Source of the DNA: an uncultured Lachnospiraceae bacterium
Lineage (GTDB): Bacteria; Bacillota; Clostridia; Lachnospirales; Lachnospiraceae
Direction of reading: 5' to 3'
Assembly: GCA_900553355.1 (NCBI GenBank)
Contig: USDK01000009.1
Span: 1-58,817 of the forward strand
DNA: 58,817 nt
The notes under the pieces were generated by a model. That model had not been told where the DNA came from. It searched no databases and was given only the letters and a program-made list of their open reading frames with translations. Made by a program: the position numbers and the translations under genes. Shown piece by piece: positions 1 to 7,430 of this stretch. Every line of letters starts with the position of its first letter. Position 1 is the stretch's first letter.

Positions 1-1
1 T

Positions 2-607
2 ACCGCATCCTCGGATGCCCGTGAAACTGTGGTCGATCTCGTGCGCGAAGTCGCAAAATGTGTGTTCATTCCGTTTACCGTTGGCGGAGGGATCCGTACG
101 GTGGAAGATTTTCGGACATTGCTCAGGGAGGGCGCAGACAAGATTTCAATCAATTCATCGGCGATCAACACACCGGAACTGATCTCGGAGGCGGCAGACA
201 AATTCGGCAGCCAATGCGTGGTGGTTGCGATTGACGCAAGGAGACGCGCGGACGGCTCCGGGTGGAATATCTATAAGAACGGCGGAAGGATCGATGTAGG
301 GATTGACGCAGTGGAATGGGCGGCGAAGGTAGAAAAGCTGGGTGCAGGAGAAATCCTTCTGACTAGCATGGACTGTGATGGGACAAAGGCCGGATATGAC
401 CTGGAACTGACGAAAGCGATCGCAGAGACGGTAAATATTCCGGTGATTGCTTCCGGAGGCGCCGGGACACTGGAGCATTTTTATGATGCCCTGACAGAAG
501 GAAAGGCAGATGCAGCGCTTGCGGCGTCACTGTTTCACTATAAGGAACTGGAGATCCGGGAAGTAAAACAATATCTTCGGGACAGAGGAGTGCCGGTGAG
601 GCTGTAA
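2..607 (+). CDS. hisF: Imidazole glycerol phosphate synthase cyclase subunit HisF (5' partial)
   Basis: HisF is the (beta-alpha)8-barrel cyclase subunit of the HisFH complex. It joins PRFAR with ammonia from HisH to give imidazole glycerol phosphate and AICAR in histidine synthesis. The reading frame is open to the window edge; its first visible residues TASSDARET match the conserved DITAS segment around the first catalytic aspartate, so roughly 50 N-terminal residues lie outside the window. Further HisF signatures are FIPFTVGGGIRT, the DCDGTKAGYD segment holding the second catalytic Asp, and VIASGGAG for phosphate binding. The GTG at 29 is an internal codon and not the start. The next gene, ung, begins 11 bases downstream and is probably co-transcribed with the his operon. 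Confidence 0.95.
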   Translation, partial: TASSDARETVVDLVREVAKCVFIPFTVGGGIRTVEDFRTLLREGADKISINSSAINTPELISEAADKFGSQCVVVAIDARRRADGSGWNIYKNGGRIDVGIDAVEWAAKVEKLGAGEILLTSMDCDGTKAGYDLELTKAIAETVNIPVIASGGAGTLEHFYDALTEGKADAALAASLFHYKELEIREVKQYLRDRGVPVRL

Positions 608-618
608 GGAGGAAAAGC

Positions 619-1287
619 ATGGGAGCGATCAATAATGACTGGCTGGATGCTCTGAAAGAGGAATTTAAGAAGCCATATTATAAAAAGTTGTTTGAGACAG
701 TAAATCAAGAGTATCGGACAAGACAGATTTTCCCGCCGGCAGATGATATTTTTAATGCATTTCATCTGACGCCTCTTCATAAGGTGAAGGCAGTGATCCT
801 GGGGCAGGATCCCTATCATAATGTGGGGCAGGCCCACGGCCTTTGCTTTTCTGTGAAGAAAGGCGTGGAGATACCGCCTTCGCTGGTGAATATCTATCAG
901 GAGCTGCACGATGACCTGGGATGTACGATACCAAATCACGGATGCCTGACAAAATGGGCCGAGCAGGGAGTGCTGATGCTGAACACCGTGCTTACCGTGC
1001 GGGCGCACCAGGCGAATTCCCACCGGGATATCGGATGGGAGGAGTTCACAGACGCCGCGATCCGGGCGCTGAATACGCAGGATCGCCCGATCGTGTTTAT
1101 TTTATGGGGCAGCCCGGCACAAAGAAAGGCCCGGATGTTGAATAATCCCAACCACTTGATCTTAAAAGCGCCCCATCCAAGCCCGCTGTCAGCTTACCGC
1201 GGTTTTTTCGGCAGCAGGCCCTTCAGCCAGACCAATGCATTTCTGGAAGCCCATGGGGTGGAGCCCATTGACTGGCAGATTGAGTAG
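619..1287 (+). CDS. ung: Uracil-DNA glycosylase, family 1
   Basis: Removes uracil from DNA as the first step of base excision repair. The protein has 222 residues, the normal length for family 1 UNG. The water-activating motif GQDPYH lies at residues 62-67 (catalytic Asp64) and the minor-groove loop HPSPLS begins at His186. The uracil-pocket segment ILWGSPAQ and the LNTVLTVR strand are also typical. The start ATG follows a clear AAGGAGG ribosome binding site 6 bases upstream. It sits 11 bases behind hisF, so it is likely read from the his operon. No residue looks out of place. Confidence 0.97.
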   Translation: MGAINNDWLDALKEEFKKPYYKKLFETVNQEYRTRQIFPPADDIFNAFHLTPLHKVKAVILGQDPYHNVGQAHGLCFSVKKGVEIPPSLVNIYQELHDDLGCTIPNHGCLTKWAEQGVLMLNTVLTVRAHQANSHRDIGWEEFTDAAIRALNTQDRPIVFILWGSPAQRKARMLNNPNHLILKAPHPSPLSAYRGFFGSRPFSQTNAFLEAHGVEPIDWQIE

Positions 1288-1320
1288 AATCGTTACAAAA
1301 GTATTAATTTTCGTTTCATT

Positions 1321-1361
1321 TTATGCCAAATGGTTGCAATCACATGCACCATTTGGCATAA
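1321..1361. repeat. Perfect 14-bp inverted repeat upstream of arsR-like gene
   Basis: Arms TTATGCCAAATGGT (1321-1334) and its exact complement (1348-1361) flank a 13-base spacer. No T-tract follows on either strand, so a simple intrinsic terminator for ung is unlikely, although the hairpin could contribute to 3' end formation. It lies just before the ArsR-type operator and could be a second operator. Its function is not known. Confidence 0.6.
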
Positions 1362-1366
1362 TTATT

Positions 1367-1386
1367 AAATGAGCAACTGTTCATTT
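1367..1386. promoter_or_regulatory. Candidate ArsR/SmtB-family operator
   Basis: AAATGAGCA-AC-TGTTCATTT is a 9-2-9 inverted repeat with one mismatch. It closely resembles the TGAACA/TGTTCA dyads bound by SmtB/CadC/ArsR repressors. It lies 15 bases before the preferred start of the adjacent regulator, which fits autoregulation by metal-released repression. Confidence 0.65.
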
Positions 1387-1401
1387 GAAAGGGTGAGACT
1401 G

Positions 1402-1761
1402 ATGAAAAAGCAGGAAGTAGAATGCTGTGACGTGACTTACATCCATGAAGCGGCTGTTCAGACTGCCAGGGAAAAGATGCCGAAGGAGCAGACCTTAGAA
1501 GAACTGGCGGATTTTTATAAGGTTTTTGCAGATGCCACCAGAGTTAAGATGCTGTGCGTGCTTCTGGAGACGGAAATGTGTGTGTGTGATCTTGCAGAAG
1601 TGCTGGGGATGACGCAGTCGGCGATCTCGCATCAGCTGCGGCTGTTAAAGCAGATGAAGCTGGTGAAGAACCGCAGAGAGGGAAAGACGGTGTTTTATTC
1701 GCTGGCCGACGGCCATATCCAGTCGATCATCAGCCAGGGGATGGAGCATATTTCTGAATAA
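1402..1761 (+). CDS. ArsR/SmtB-family metal-responsive repressor (CadC-like)
   Basis: A winged-helix repressor of 119 residues. Cys-Cys at residues 8-9 and the CVCDL segment (Cys60, Cys62) before the recognition helix resemble the metal-thiolate ligands of CadC/ArsR proteins; the helix-turn-helix is LAEVLGMTQSAISHQLR. I chose the ATG at 1402 over the in-frame ATG at 1369 because GAAAGGG lies at the right distance and because the earlier start would fall inside the operator-like dyad. The P-type ATPase gene begins 31 bases downstream, so the pair reads as a self-regulated metal-resistance operon. The inducing metal (Cd, Zn or Pb by family precedent) is inferred. Confidence 0.85.
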   Translation: MKKQEVECCDVTYIHEAAVQTAREKMPKEQTLEELADFYKVFADATRVKMLCVLLETEMCVCDLAEVLGMTQSAISHQLRLLKQMKLVKNRREGKTVFYSLADGHIQSIISQGMEHISE

Positions 1762-1792
1762 ATATGTATAGTTATGAAAAAGGAATCGAAGT

Positions 1793-3655
1793 ATGACTAG
1801 GGAATTAAAGATAAGAGGTCTGATCTATGGGGCGGGAGTTGTGGTTTATCTGTGTGCGGCCGGCGTGACTGCGCATTACATGCTCCCGGATATGGTCAGG
1901 TTTATATGGTTTTTAGCTGCATATCTGTTGATAGGATTTGACGCTTTTAAAAAGCTGGAAGAAAATCTGATGCAGAAGAAGTTTCTGACAGAGTATACGC
2001 TGATGATCCTTGCCACCATCGGAGCTTTCGGCATAGGGCGGTATGCCGAAGGTGTTCTGGTCATGCTTTTGTTTGAATTAGGAATGATGTTTGAGACTTA
2101 TACAACCGACAACGCCAAGCGTTCGATTGAGAGTCTGATCAATATCCGTCCGGAATATGCCACCAGAAAAGTACGGGGGAAGGAATTTAAAGTGGATCCT
2201 TCGGCACTTAAGATCGGGCATACGATTGTGATTCGTCCGGGGGAGAGAATCCCGGTGGATGCAATCGTGACGTCCGGGACGACCAGCATCGATACCAAGG
2301 CGCTGACGGGTGAGGCGGTTCCGCAGGCGGCGTGGCCGGGGGACCGGATTTTCAGCGGGTGTATCAATTTAAGCGGTGTGATCGAAGCAAAGGTTACTGC
2401 GCTTTACAGTGATTCTACGGTTTCGCGGATCATGGAGATGGTGGAGGACGCACAGAACCAGAAGGCGGGAAGTGAGAACTTTGTCACGCGGTTTTCCAGG
2501 GCCTATGTACCTGTTATGCTGATCTGTTCACTGGCCGTGATGATTTATCCGCCGCTTACCTTCTCCTATGGAAACTGGAGTACCTGGATTTACCGTGGGC
2601 TGATTTTCCTGATCATTGCGTGCCCAACGGGACTTGTCATGTCAGTGCCAATTGCGTTCCTTGGCGGGATCGCATCTGCGGCGCGTCACGGGATCGTGGT
2701 AAAAGGCGGCAACTATCTGGAAGATCTGGCAAAGGCAGATACATTTATTTTTGATAAAACGGGGACACTGACAGAGGGAGTCTTCCATGTGGCAGAGGTA
2801 AAGCCGGTCGGAATGACAGACCAGGAGCTGCTTCGGATCGCAGCCCATGTGGAATGTCACTCAAACCATCCCATTGCCCAGTCATTGAAGGAAGCTTACC
2901 AGGGAGAAATTCAGGAGACGAAGGTATACCGGATGAGAGAGATTCCGGGGTTCGGAGTCAATGCAACATTTGAGGGAAATCGTATCTATATAGGTAATAA
3001 AAGGCTGATGGAGCGGCAGAATATAGTCTGTGACGAAGTGAAGCGTGCAGGAACTCCGGTATATGTAGCTGTGGGCGATAAGTATGCCGGGTATATCCTG
3101 ATCGCAGACCGGGTGAAAGCGGATGCGAAGGATACGCTCCAGTATCTGAGAGAAAAATGCAGGGCCGTGCTGGTGATGCTGACCGGTGACACGGAGAGCG
3201 CCAGCAGAGAGGTTGCAAAAGAGCTGAAAATGGATTATGCTTATACCAATCTGATGCCGGAAGATAAGCTGGAACAGCTGGAGGATTTTATGAGCCTGCA
3301 GGACGGCGGCGAGCGGCTGGTGTGTGTTGGTGACGGGATCAATGATGCGCCGGTACTGGCAAGAGCGGATGTGGGAATTGCCATGGGAGCTCTGGGCTCG
3401 GCGGCAGCTATTGAAGCGGCAGACATTATCCTGATGGAGGATGAGCTGCCAAGGATCGTGGATGCCATTAAGATCGCAAAAGAGACGTTAAGAGTTGTCA
3501 ATCAGAATATCACGTTTGCACTTGTGGTAAAGGTGCTGATCCTGATTCTTGCGGCGGTGGGCTATTTTGGCATGTGGGAAGCGATTCTTGCAGAAGTAGG
3601 AGTGATGTTCGTTGTCATTGTAAATGCTGTGTGGGTAGTCAGGTATCAGGTATAA
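1793..3655 (+). CDS. P1B-type heavy-metal-translocating ATPase with atypical CPT motif
   Basis: A membrane ATPase of 620 residues that should export a transition metal. It has the actuator TGEAVP loop, phosphorylation motif DKTGTLT (Asp321), the SNHP nucleotide-domain signature of P1B pumps and the hinge GDGINDAP. It lacks an N-terminal HMA/CxxC metal-binding domain, which makes it shorter than typical CadA (about 700 residues). The transport-site motif in the sixth membrane helix reads ACPTGLVMSVP (C277-P278-T279) where CadA/CopA pumps have CPC; the second ligand cysteine is absent. It lies behind the ArsR-like regulator with a weak ribosome site. The substrate cannot be named with confidence. 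Confidence 0.9.
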   Translation: MTRELKIRGLIYGAGVVVYLCAAGVTAHYMLPDMVRFIWFLAAYLLIGFDAFKKLEENLMQKKFLTEYTLMILATIGAFGIGRYAEGVLVMLLFELGMMFETYTTDNAKRSIESLINIRPEYATRKVRGKEFKVDPSALKIGHTIVIRPGERIPVDAIVTSGTTSIDTKALTGEAVPQAAWPGDRIFSGCINLSGVIEAKVTALYSDSTVSRIMEMVEDAQNQKAGSENFVTRFSRAYVPVMLICSLAVMIYPPLTFSYGNWSTWIYRGLIFLIIACPTGLVMSVPIAFLGGIASAARHGIVVKGGNYLEDLAKADTFIFDKTGTLTEGVFHVAEVKPVGMTDQELLRIAAHVECHSNHPIAQSLKEAYQGEIQETKVYRMREIPGFGVNATFEGNRIYIGNKRLMERQNIVCDEVKRAGTPVYVAVGDKYAGYILIADRVKADAKDTLQYLREKCRAVLVMLTGDTESASREVAKELKMDYAYTNLMPEDKLEQLEDFMSLQDGGERLVCVGDGINDAPVLARADVGIAMGALGSAAAIEAADIILMEDELPRIVDAIKIAKETLRVVNQNITFALVVKVLILILAAVGYFGMWEAILAEVGVMFVVIVNAVWVVRYQV

Positions 3656-3678
3656 AAAGTATTAAAGGATGTAGCAGT

Positions 3679-4203
3679 ATGAGAATGAAAGCTGTAATCA
3701 TGGCTGTGATGCTGGCGGCCATTTTTGTTACGGGATGTTCTTCGGCTTCGGAAAAGGGGCTGGAATATCTTCAGGAAGAAAAGTATGATCAGGCAATTGA
3801 AGAGTTTCAGAAGGCGGTGGACAAGGATGATAATCCGGGAGATGCCTACCGTGGAATCGGCATTGCAAAGTGGGAACAGGAAGACTATGAAGGAGCCAGG
3901 GAAGCGTTCATGAATGCACTGGACAATGGTGCCAAGAAGACGGGGACGATTTATAATTTTATCGGATGCTGTGCGCTGAAACTGGACGATGCGTCTTCGG
4001 CGCTGAATTATTTCAACCTTGGAATCAGCCAGGAGGATAGCAGTGACGAGTTAGTACAGGAAATGAAGTTTAATGTGATCGCGGCTTATGAGCAGATGGA
4101 AGACTGGGAAAGCGCCAGGGCTAAGCTGGAGGAATATCTGGAGGAATATCCGGATGATGAGGCCGCGCAGAAAGAGATGACTTTTCTGGAGACGAGATCA
4201 TGA
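3679..4203 (+). CDS. TPR-repeat lipoprotein
   Basis: Starts at the ATG at 3679, which has AAAGGATG upstream; a longer in-frame extension overlaps the ATPase gene and lacks a signal peptide at its start. The N-terminus has a short hydrophobic stretch ending in the lipobox VTGC, so the 174-residue product should be anchored to the outer face of the membrane. The rest is helical TPR-like repeats: EYLQEEKYDQAIEEFQKA, then a repeat beginning AYRGIGIAKWEQEDYEGA, and more to the C-terminus. TPR proteins act as scaffolds; no partner is evident. Its stop overlaps the hflX start (ATGA), so the two are translationally coupled. Confidence 0.85.
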   Translation: MRMKAVIMAVMLAAIFVTGCSSASEKGLEYLQEEKYDQAIEEFQKAVDKDDNPGDAYRGIGIAKWEQEDYEGAREAFMNALDNGAKKTGTIYNFIGCCALKLDDASSALNYFNLGISQEDSSDELVQEMKFNVIAAYEQMEDWESARAKLEEYLEEYPDDEAAQKEMTFLETRS

Positions 4204-5456
4204 TTGATTTGGAGAAGGAAAAAGAACGGGTGATCCTGGTGGGCGTCAGCCTGACAGACCAGGACGAGGCCAGAAGATCACTGGATGAGCTGAAGGATCT
4301 GGTATCCACCGCCGGAGCAGAGACGGCGGGGATCGTGATCCAGAGCCGGGAGCAGGTGCACCCGGCAACGTATGTGGGAAAAGGAAAGATAGAAGAGATT
4401 AAGGACCTGTTGTGGGAGTCAGACGCAACAGGTATTGTTTGTGATGACGAGCTTTCTCCCGTTCAGATGAAAAATCTGCAGGATGAACTGGATACAAAGG
4501 TCATGGACCGGACGCTGATCATTCTGGATATTTTTGCGGGCAGGGCCTCCACCAGTGAAGGGAAAATCCAGGTGGAGCTTGCACAGCTGAAGTACCGGCA
4601 GACCAGACTGACCGGGTTTGGTACATCTCTTTCGCGGCTGGGCGGCGGGATTGGTACCAGGGGGCCGGGAGAAAAGAAGCTGGAGATTGACCGGCGTCTG
4701 ATCAAGAGCCGGATTGCGCAGCTGAACCGGGAGTTAAAGGATGTAAAGCGGCACCGTGAGGTGACGAGGGAGCAGCGCAGCAGAAGTCATATTCCGGTGG
4801 CAGCGATCGTGGGGTATACAAATGCCGGAAAGTCTACGCTTCTCAATACTCTGACCGGGGCACAGATCCTGGCGGAAGATAAGCTGTTTGCCACGCTGGA
4901 TCCGACAACCAGGGAGAGAAAGCTGCCAAGCGGACAGGAAATTCTCCTGACAGATACGGTGGGATTTATCAGAAAGCTGCCCCACCATCTCATTGATGCA
5001 TTCAGAAGTACACTGGAAGAAGCAAGATATGCAGATCTGATCCTTCATGTAGTAGATGCCTCCAGCGAGCAGATGGACCAGCAGATGTATACGGTATATG
5101 AGACGCTGCAGAACCTGGAGGTCACAGATAAACCGGTGATCACCATATTTAACAAGCAGGACAAACCGGGATGCGAGCAGATGGCCAGGGACTTCCGGGC
5201 AGATTATACGGTGAGGATCTCGGCCAGGACGGGAGAAGGGATAGAAGAACTGCTTCAGACGATTGAGGCAGTCCTCCGGCAGAAAAAGATTTATATTGAG
5301 AATCTTTATTCTTATCAGGAGGTGTCCAAGCTCCAGCTGATCCGTAAGTTTGGAGAACTGCAGTCTGAGGAATACCGGGAAGATGGTATCTATGTACAGG
5401 CCTATGTACCGGTGGAAATCTATGAAAATGTAAAGGTTTCCCTAGGAGATTCCTGA
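4200..5456 (+). CDS. hflX: Ribosome-associated GTPase HflX
   Basis: HflX binds 50S/70S ribosomes and splits or rescues stalled ribosomes under stress. The 418-residue protein has the N-terminal HflX domain (about residues 1-180), including the glycine-rich linker LSRLGGGIGTRGPGEKKLE. The TRAFAC GTPase domain follows: G1 GYTNAGKST from residue 205, G3 DTVGFI, and NKQD as G4. The start ATG overlaps the stop of the TPR lipoprotein gene. Its 3' end overlaps the convergent AraC-type gene by 37 bases, and no terminator is visible between them. Confidence 0.95.
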   Translation: MIDLEKEKERVILVGVSLTDQDEARRSLDELKDLVSTAGAETAGIVIQSREQVHPATYVGKGKIEEIKDLLWESDATGIVCDDELSPVQMKNLQDELDTKVMDRTLIILDIFAGRASTSEGKIQVELAQLKYRQTRLTGFGTSLSRLGGGIGTRGPGEKKLEIDRRLIKSRIAQLNRELKDVKRHREVTREQRSRSHIPVAAIVGYTNAGKSTLLNTLTGAQILAEDKLFATLDPTTRERKLPSGQEILLTDTVGFIRKLPHHLIDAFRSTLEEARYADLILHVVDASSEQMDQQMYTVYETLQNLEVTDKPVITIFNKQDKPGCEQMARDFRADYTVRISARTGEGIEELLQTIEAVLRQKKIYIENLYSYQEVSKLQLIRKFGELQSEEYREDGIYVQAYVPVEIYENVKVSLGDS

Positions 5457-6262
5457 AACTGCTTTTTATAAGCCCGGGAAAAAGTAGAATAATCCCGGAA
5501 TCCACAATCGAAACAGGCCTGCGTGCCCGGCACGCCGGATAAGATCAGTTCCTTTGCAAGCAGGAGCCGCTTCTGGGTAATATACTGACCCAGTGTACAG
5601 CCGGTTTCCTGCTTGAATAGTCTCATCATATAATATTTGCTGATATAAAATTTTCCAGAAAGCGTATCAATCGATAGATCGTCAGCAAGATGACCGTTCA
5701 CGTATCTGAGAATATCCTGAATCTTTGGGTTGTAGTCCTGGGTGTCTATGAATTCCAGCCGGTTTTTCCGGGCGGCCCGGTTTAAATGGATCATGAACTC
5801 CAGAAACAACACCTGGCGGTAGAGATCCGCTGCATAGCCATCATCCGAAAAAGAATGTTCCAGCCGGGTAATCGAACGAAACAGAGAACTTTTCTCCAGC
5901 GAAGGGATCCGCAGCACATTCGAATGCTCCAGCTCGGCCTTGTGGAAGCAGTAGCTCAGGTCATAAGAATCCGTCTGATACGCATCCATAAAATTCGGCG
6001 AGATATAGACAATGATCCGCTCATACACCTCCGAATTATCCACCGAGAGCCGGTGAATATCATTGTGGCGTACCAGCACGATATCATACGGCTGCAGCTC
6101 ATACGACTTTCCCTCGATCATATAACTGACCTTACCCTTAATAACAATCGTAATCTTGTCAAAATCATGATAATGATAGGCGACCTCTTTCGTTTCCCGG
6201 TCCGTCAGATGAAACAGCCGGAACTCACTGTTGAGGTAGCCTTTTTTTGTATAATTTTCCAT
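5420..6262 (-). CDS. AraC-family transcriptional regulator with N-terminal cupin
   Basis: A 280-residue regulator. Residues about 20-90 form a cupin-like effector domain (HYHDFDKITIV, then a glycine- and Tyr-rich strand set). The last ~100 residues form the double helix-turn-helix of AraC/XylS proteins, with LSGKFYISKYYMMRLFK and the conserved FDCGFRDYSTFSRAYKKQF. Such proteins usually control sugar or osmolyte genes, but no catabolic genes sit beside it, so its target is unknown. It is convergent with hflX (37-base overlap) and divergent from the dapF-like gene. A long GGGGACG palindrome lies between its start and dapF. Confidence 0.88.
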   Translation of the reverse strand: MENYTKKGYLNSEFRLFHLTDRETKEVAYHYHDFDKITIVIKGKVSYMIEGKSYELQPYDIVLVRHNDIHRLSVDNSEVYERIIVYISPNFMDAYQTDSYDLSYCFHKAELEHSNVLRIPSLEKSSLFRSITRLEHSFSDDGYAADLYRQVLFLEFMIHLNRAARKNRLEFIDTQDYNPKIQDILRYVNGHLADDLSIDTLSGKFYISKYYMMRLFKQETGCTLGQYITQKRLLLAKELILSGVPGTQACFDCGFRDYSTFSRAYKKQFQESPRETFTFS

Positions 6263-6272
6263 AAAACCTCCG

Positions 6273-6313
6273 ATTGGGGACGTACCCCTTTGCAGTTGGG
6301 GTACGTCCCCAAT
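6273..6313. repeat. GGGGACG-type palindrome, copy 1
   Basis: Arms ATTGGGGACGTACCCC (6273-6288) and the exact complement (6298-6313) flank the 9-base loop tttgcagtt. It lies in the promoter region between two divergent genes, where a terminator for either gene is not expected. It shares its core with copies at 14398, 25084 and 58307. Confidence 0.8.
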
Positions 6314-6360
6314 TTACCATGAAAGGGCAGGATTTGCAAGATACATGGCAGGATTTGACC

Positions 6361-6389
6361 TTGTATTGGGAAATAATGCCTGTTATGAT
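6361..6389 (+). promoter_or_regulatory. Candidate sigma-A promoter of dapF-like gene
   Basis: TTGTAT (6361-6366), a 17-base spacer and TATGAT (6384-6389) lie 43 bases before the dapF-like ATG. Confidence 0.55.
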
Positions 6390-6431
6390 AAGAAAAGAAG
6401 GTGAAAAACCGTAATTTTCGGAGGTTATGTT

Positions 6432-7289
6432 ATGAAGGTTGTTTTACAGAGGTATCATGGACTTGGGAATGATTATGTGGTGTTTGATCCGAACAAGAAT
6501 GAGCTGGAGCTGACGCCGGAGAATGTGAAGCTGATCTGTGACCGGAATGAGGGCCTTGGATCGGATGGTGTGCTGGAGGGACCGGTTCTGAAGGAAGACG
6601 GCATGTATGTAAAGGTGTGGAATCCGGATGGAAGTGAGTCGGAGACCAGTGGAAACGGAGTCCGGATTTTTGCCAAGTATCTGAAGGATGCAAGTTATGT
6701 GCAGAAAAAGCATTTTACGTTGTATACGGGAAACGGCCCGGTGGAAGTGGCGTTTTTAAATGAGGACGGCAGCCGGTTAAGAGTATCCATGGGGAAGCTT
6801 TCCTTCTGGAGCGATGACATCCCGGTGACAGGGGAACGACGGGAGGTAATCAATGAGGATATGGTGTTTGGCCGCACCCTTTATCCGGTTACCTGTGTGT
6901 CTATCGGGAATCCGCACTGCGTGATCCCGATGCGTGAGATTTCGAAGCCTCTGGTTTGCAAGATCGGAGACTATGCAGAGATTGCCAGGTATTTCCCGAA
7001 CCGGATCAATACCCAGATCATGAAGGTGATCGACAAAGAACATGTGGCGATTGAGATTTATGAGAGAGGCGCCGGATATACGCTGGCTTCTGGAACCGGG
7101 GCCTGTGCGGCGGCGGGCGTGGCCTATAAGCTTGGTATGACCAATAGCAAGGTTATCGTCCACATGCCCGGCGGAGACCTGCAGGTAGAGATCGAGGATG
7201 ACTGGAATGTCTATATGACGGGAGACGTATTCTACGTTGCAAAGCTTACGCTTAGCAATGAATTTACCGAAAAACTGCGGAATGCATAA
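6432..7289 (+). CDS. DapF-family epimerase homologue with Ser/Ser active site
   Basis: The protein has 285 residues and the full two-lobed DapF fold signatures: YHGLGNDYVVFD at the N-terminus, NEGLGSDGV, IGNPHCV and the GTGAC turn. Diaminopimelate epimerase uses two cysteines as acid and base, in the motifs (M)CGNG and ACGTGAC. Here these read TSGNG (Ser73) and ASGTGAC (Ser220), so both catalytic thiols are serines. The phosphate-free substrate pocket otherwise looks intact. Either this is a divergent subfamily working by another chemistry or substrate, or it is not a racemase. I leave the symbol empty for this reason. It is monocistronic, with a promoter upstream and a terminator downstream. 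Confidence 0.8.
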   Translation: MKVVLQRYHGLGNDYVVFDPNKNELELTPENVKLICDRNEGLGSDGVLEGPVLKEDGMYVKVWNPDGSESETSGNGVRIFAKYLKDASYVQKKHFTLYTGNGPVEVAFLNEDGSRLRVSMGKLSFWSDDIPVTGERREVINEDMVFGRTLYPVTCVSIGNPHCVIPMREISKPLVCKIGDYAEIARYFPNRINTQIMKVIDKEHVAIEIYERGAGYTLASGTGACAAAGVAYKLGMTNSKVIVHMPGGDLQVEIEDDWNVYMTGDVFYVAKLTLSNEFTEKLRNA

Positions 7290-7304
7290 AATGAAAAATA
7301 ACAG

Positions 7305-7360
7305 AAGATGCTGCCAGGGCAAAGGTGAGAGAAACCGGCTCGGCGGCATCTTTCTTTTTT
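7305..7360 (+). terminator. Rho-independent terminator after dapF-like gene
   Basis: Stem AAGATGCTGCC/GGCGGCATCTT with one mismatch, followed by TTTCTTTTTT. Confidence 0.75.
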
Positions 7361-7368
7361 AAAGTACA

Positions 7369-7397
7369 TTGTGGGTTGAAAAATATCGTGATAGAAT
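7369..7397 (+). promoter_or_regulatory. Candidate promoter of addBA
   Basis: TTGTGG, a 17-base spacer and TAGAAT (7392-7397), 33 bases upstream of the addB start. Confidence 0.45.
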
Positions 7398-7430
7398 GAA
7401 ACAAGAATTCTTTTGACATCGGGAGGAATT

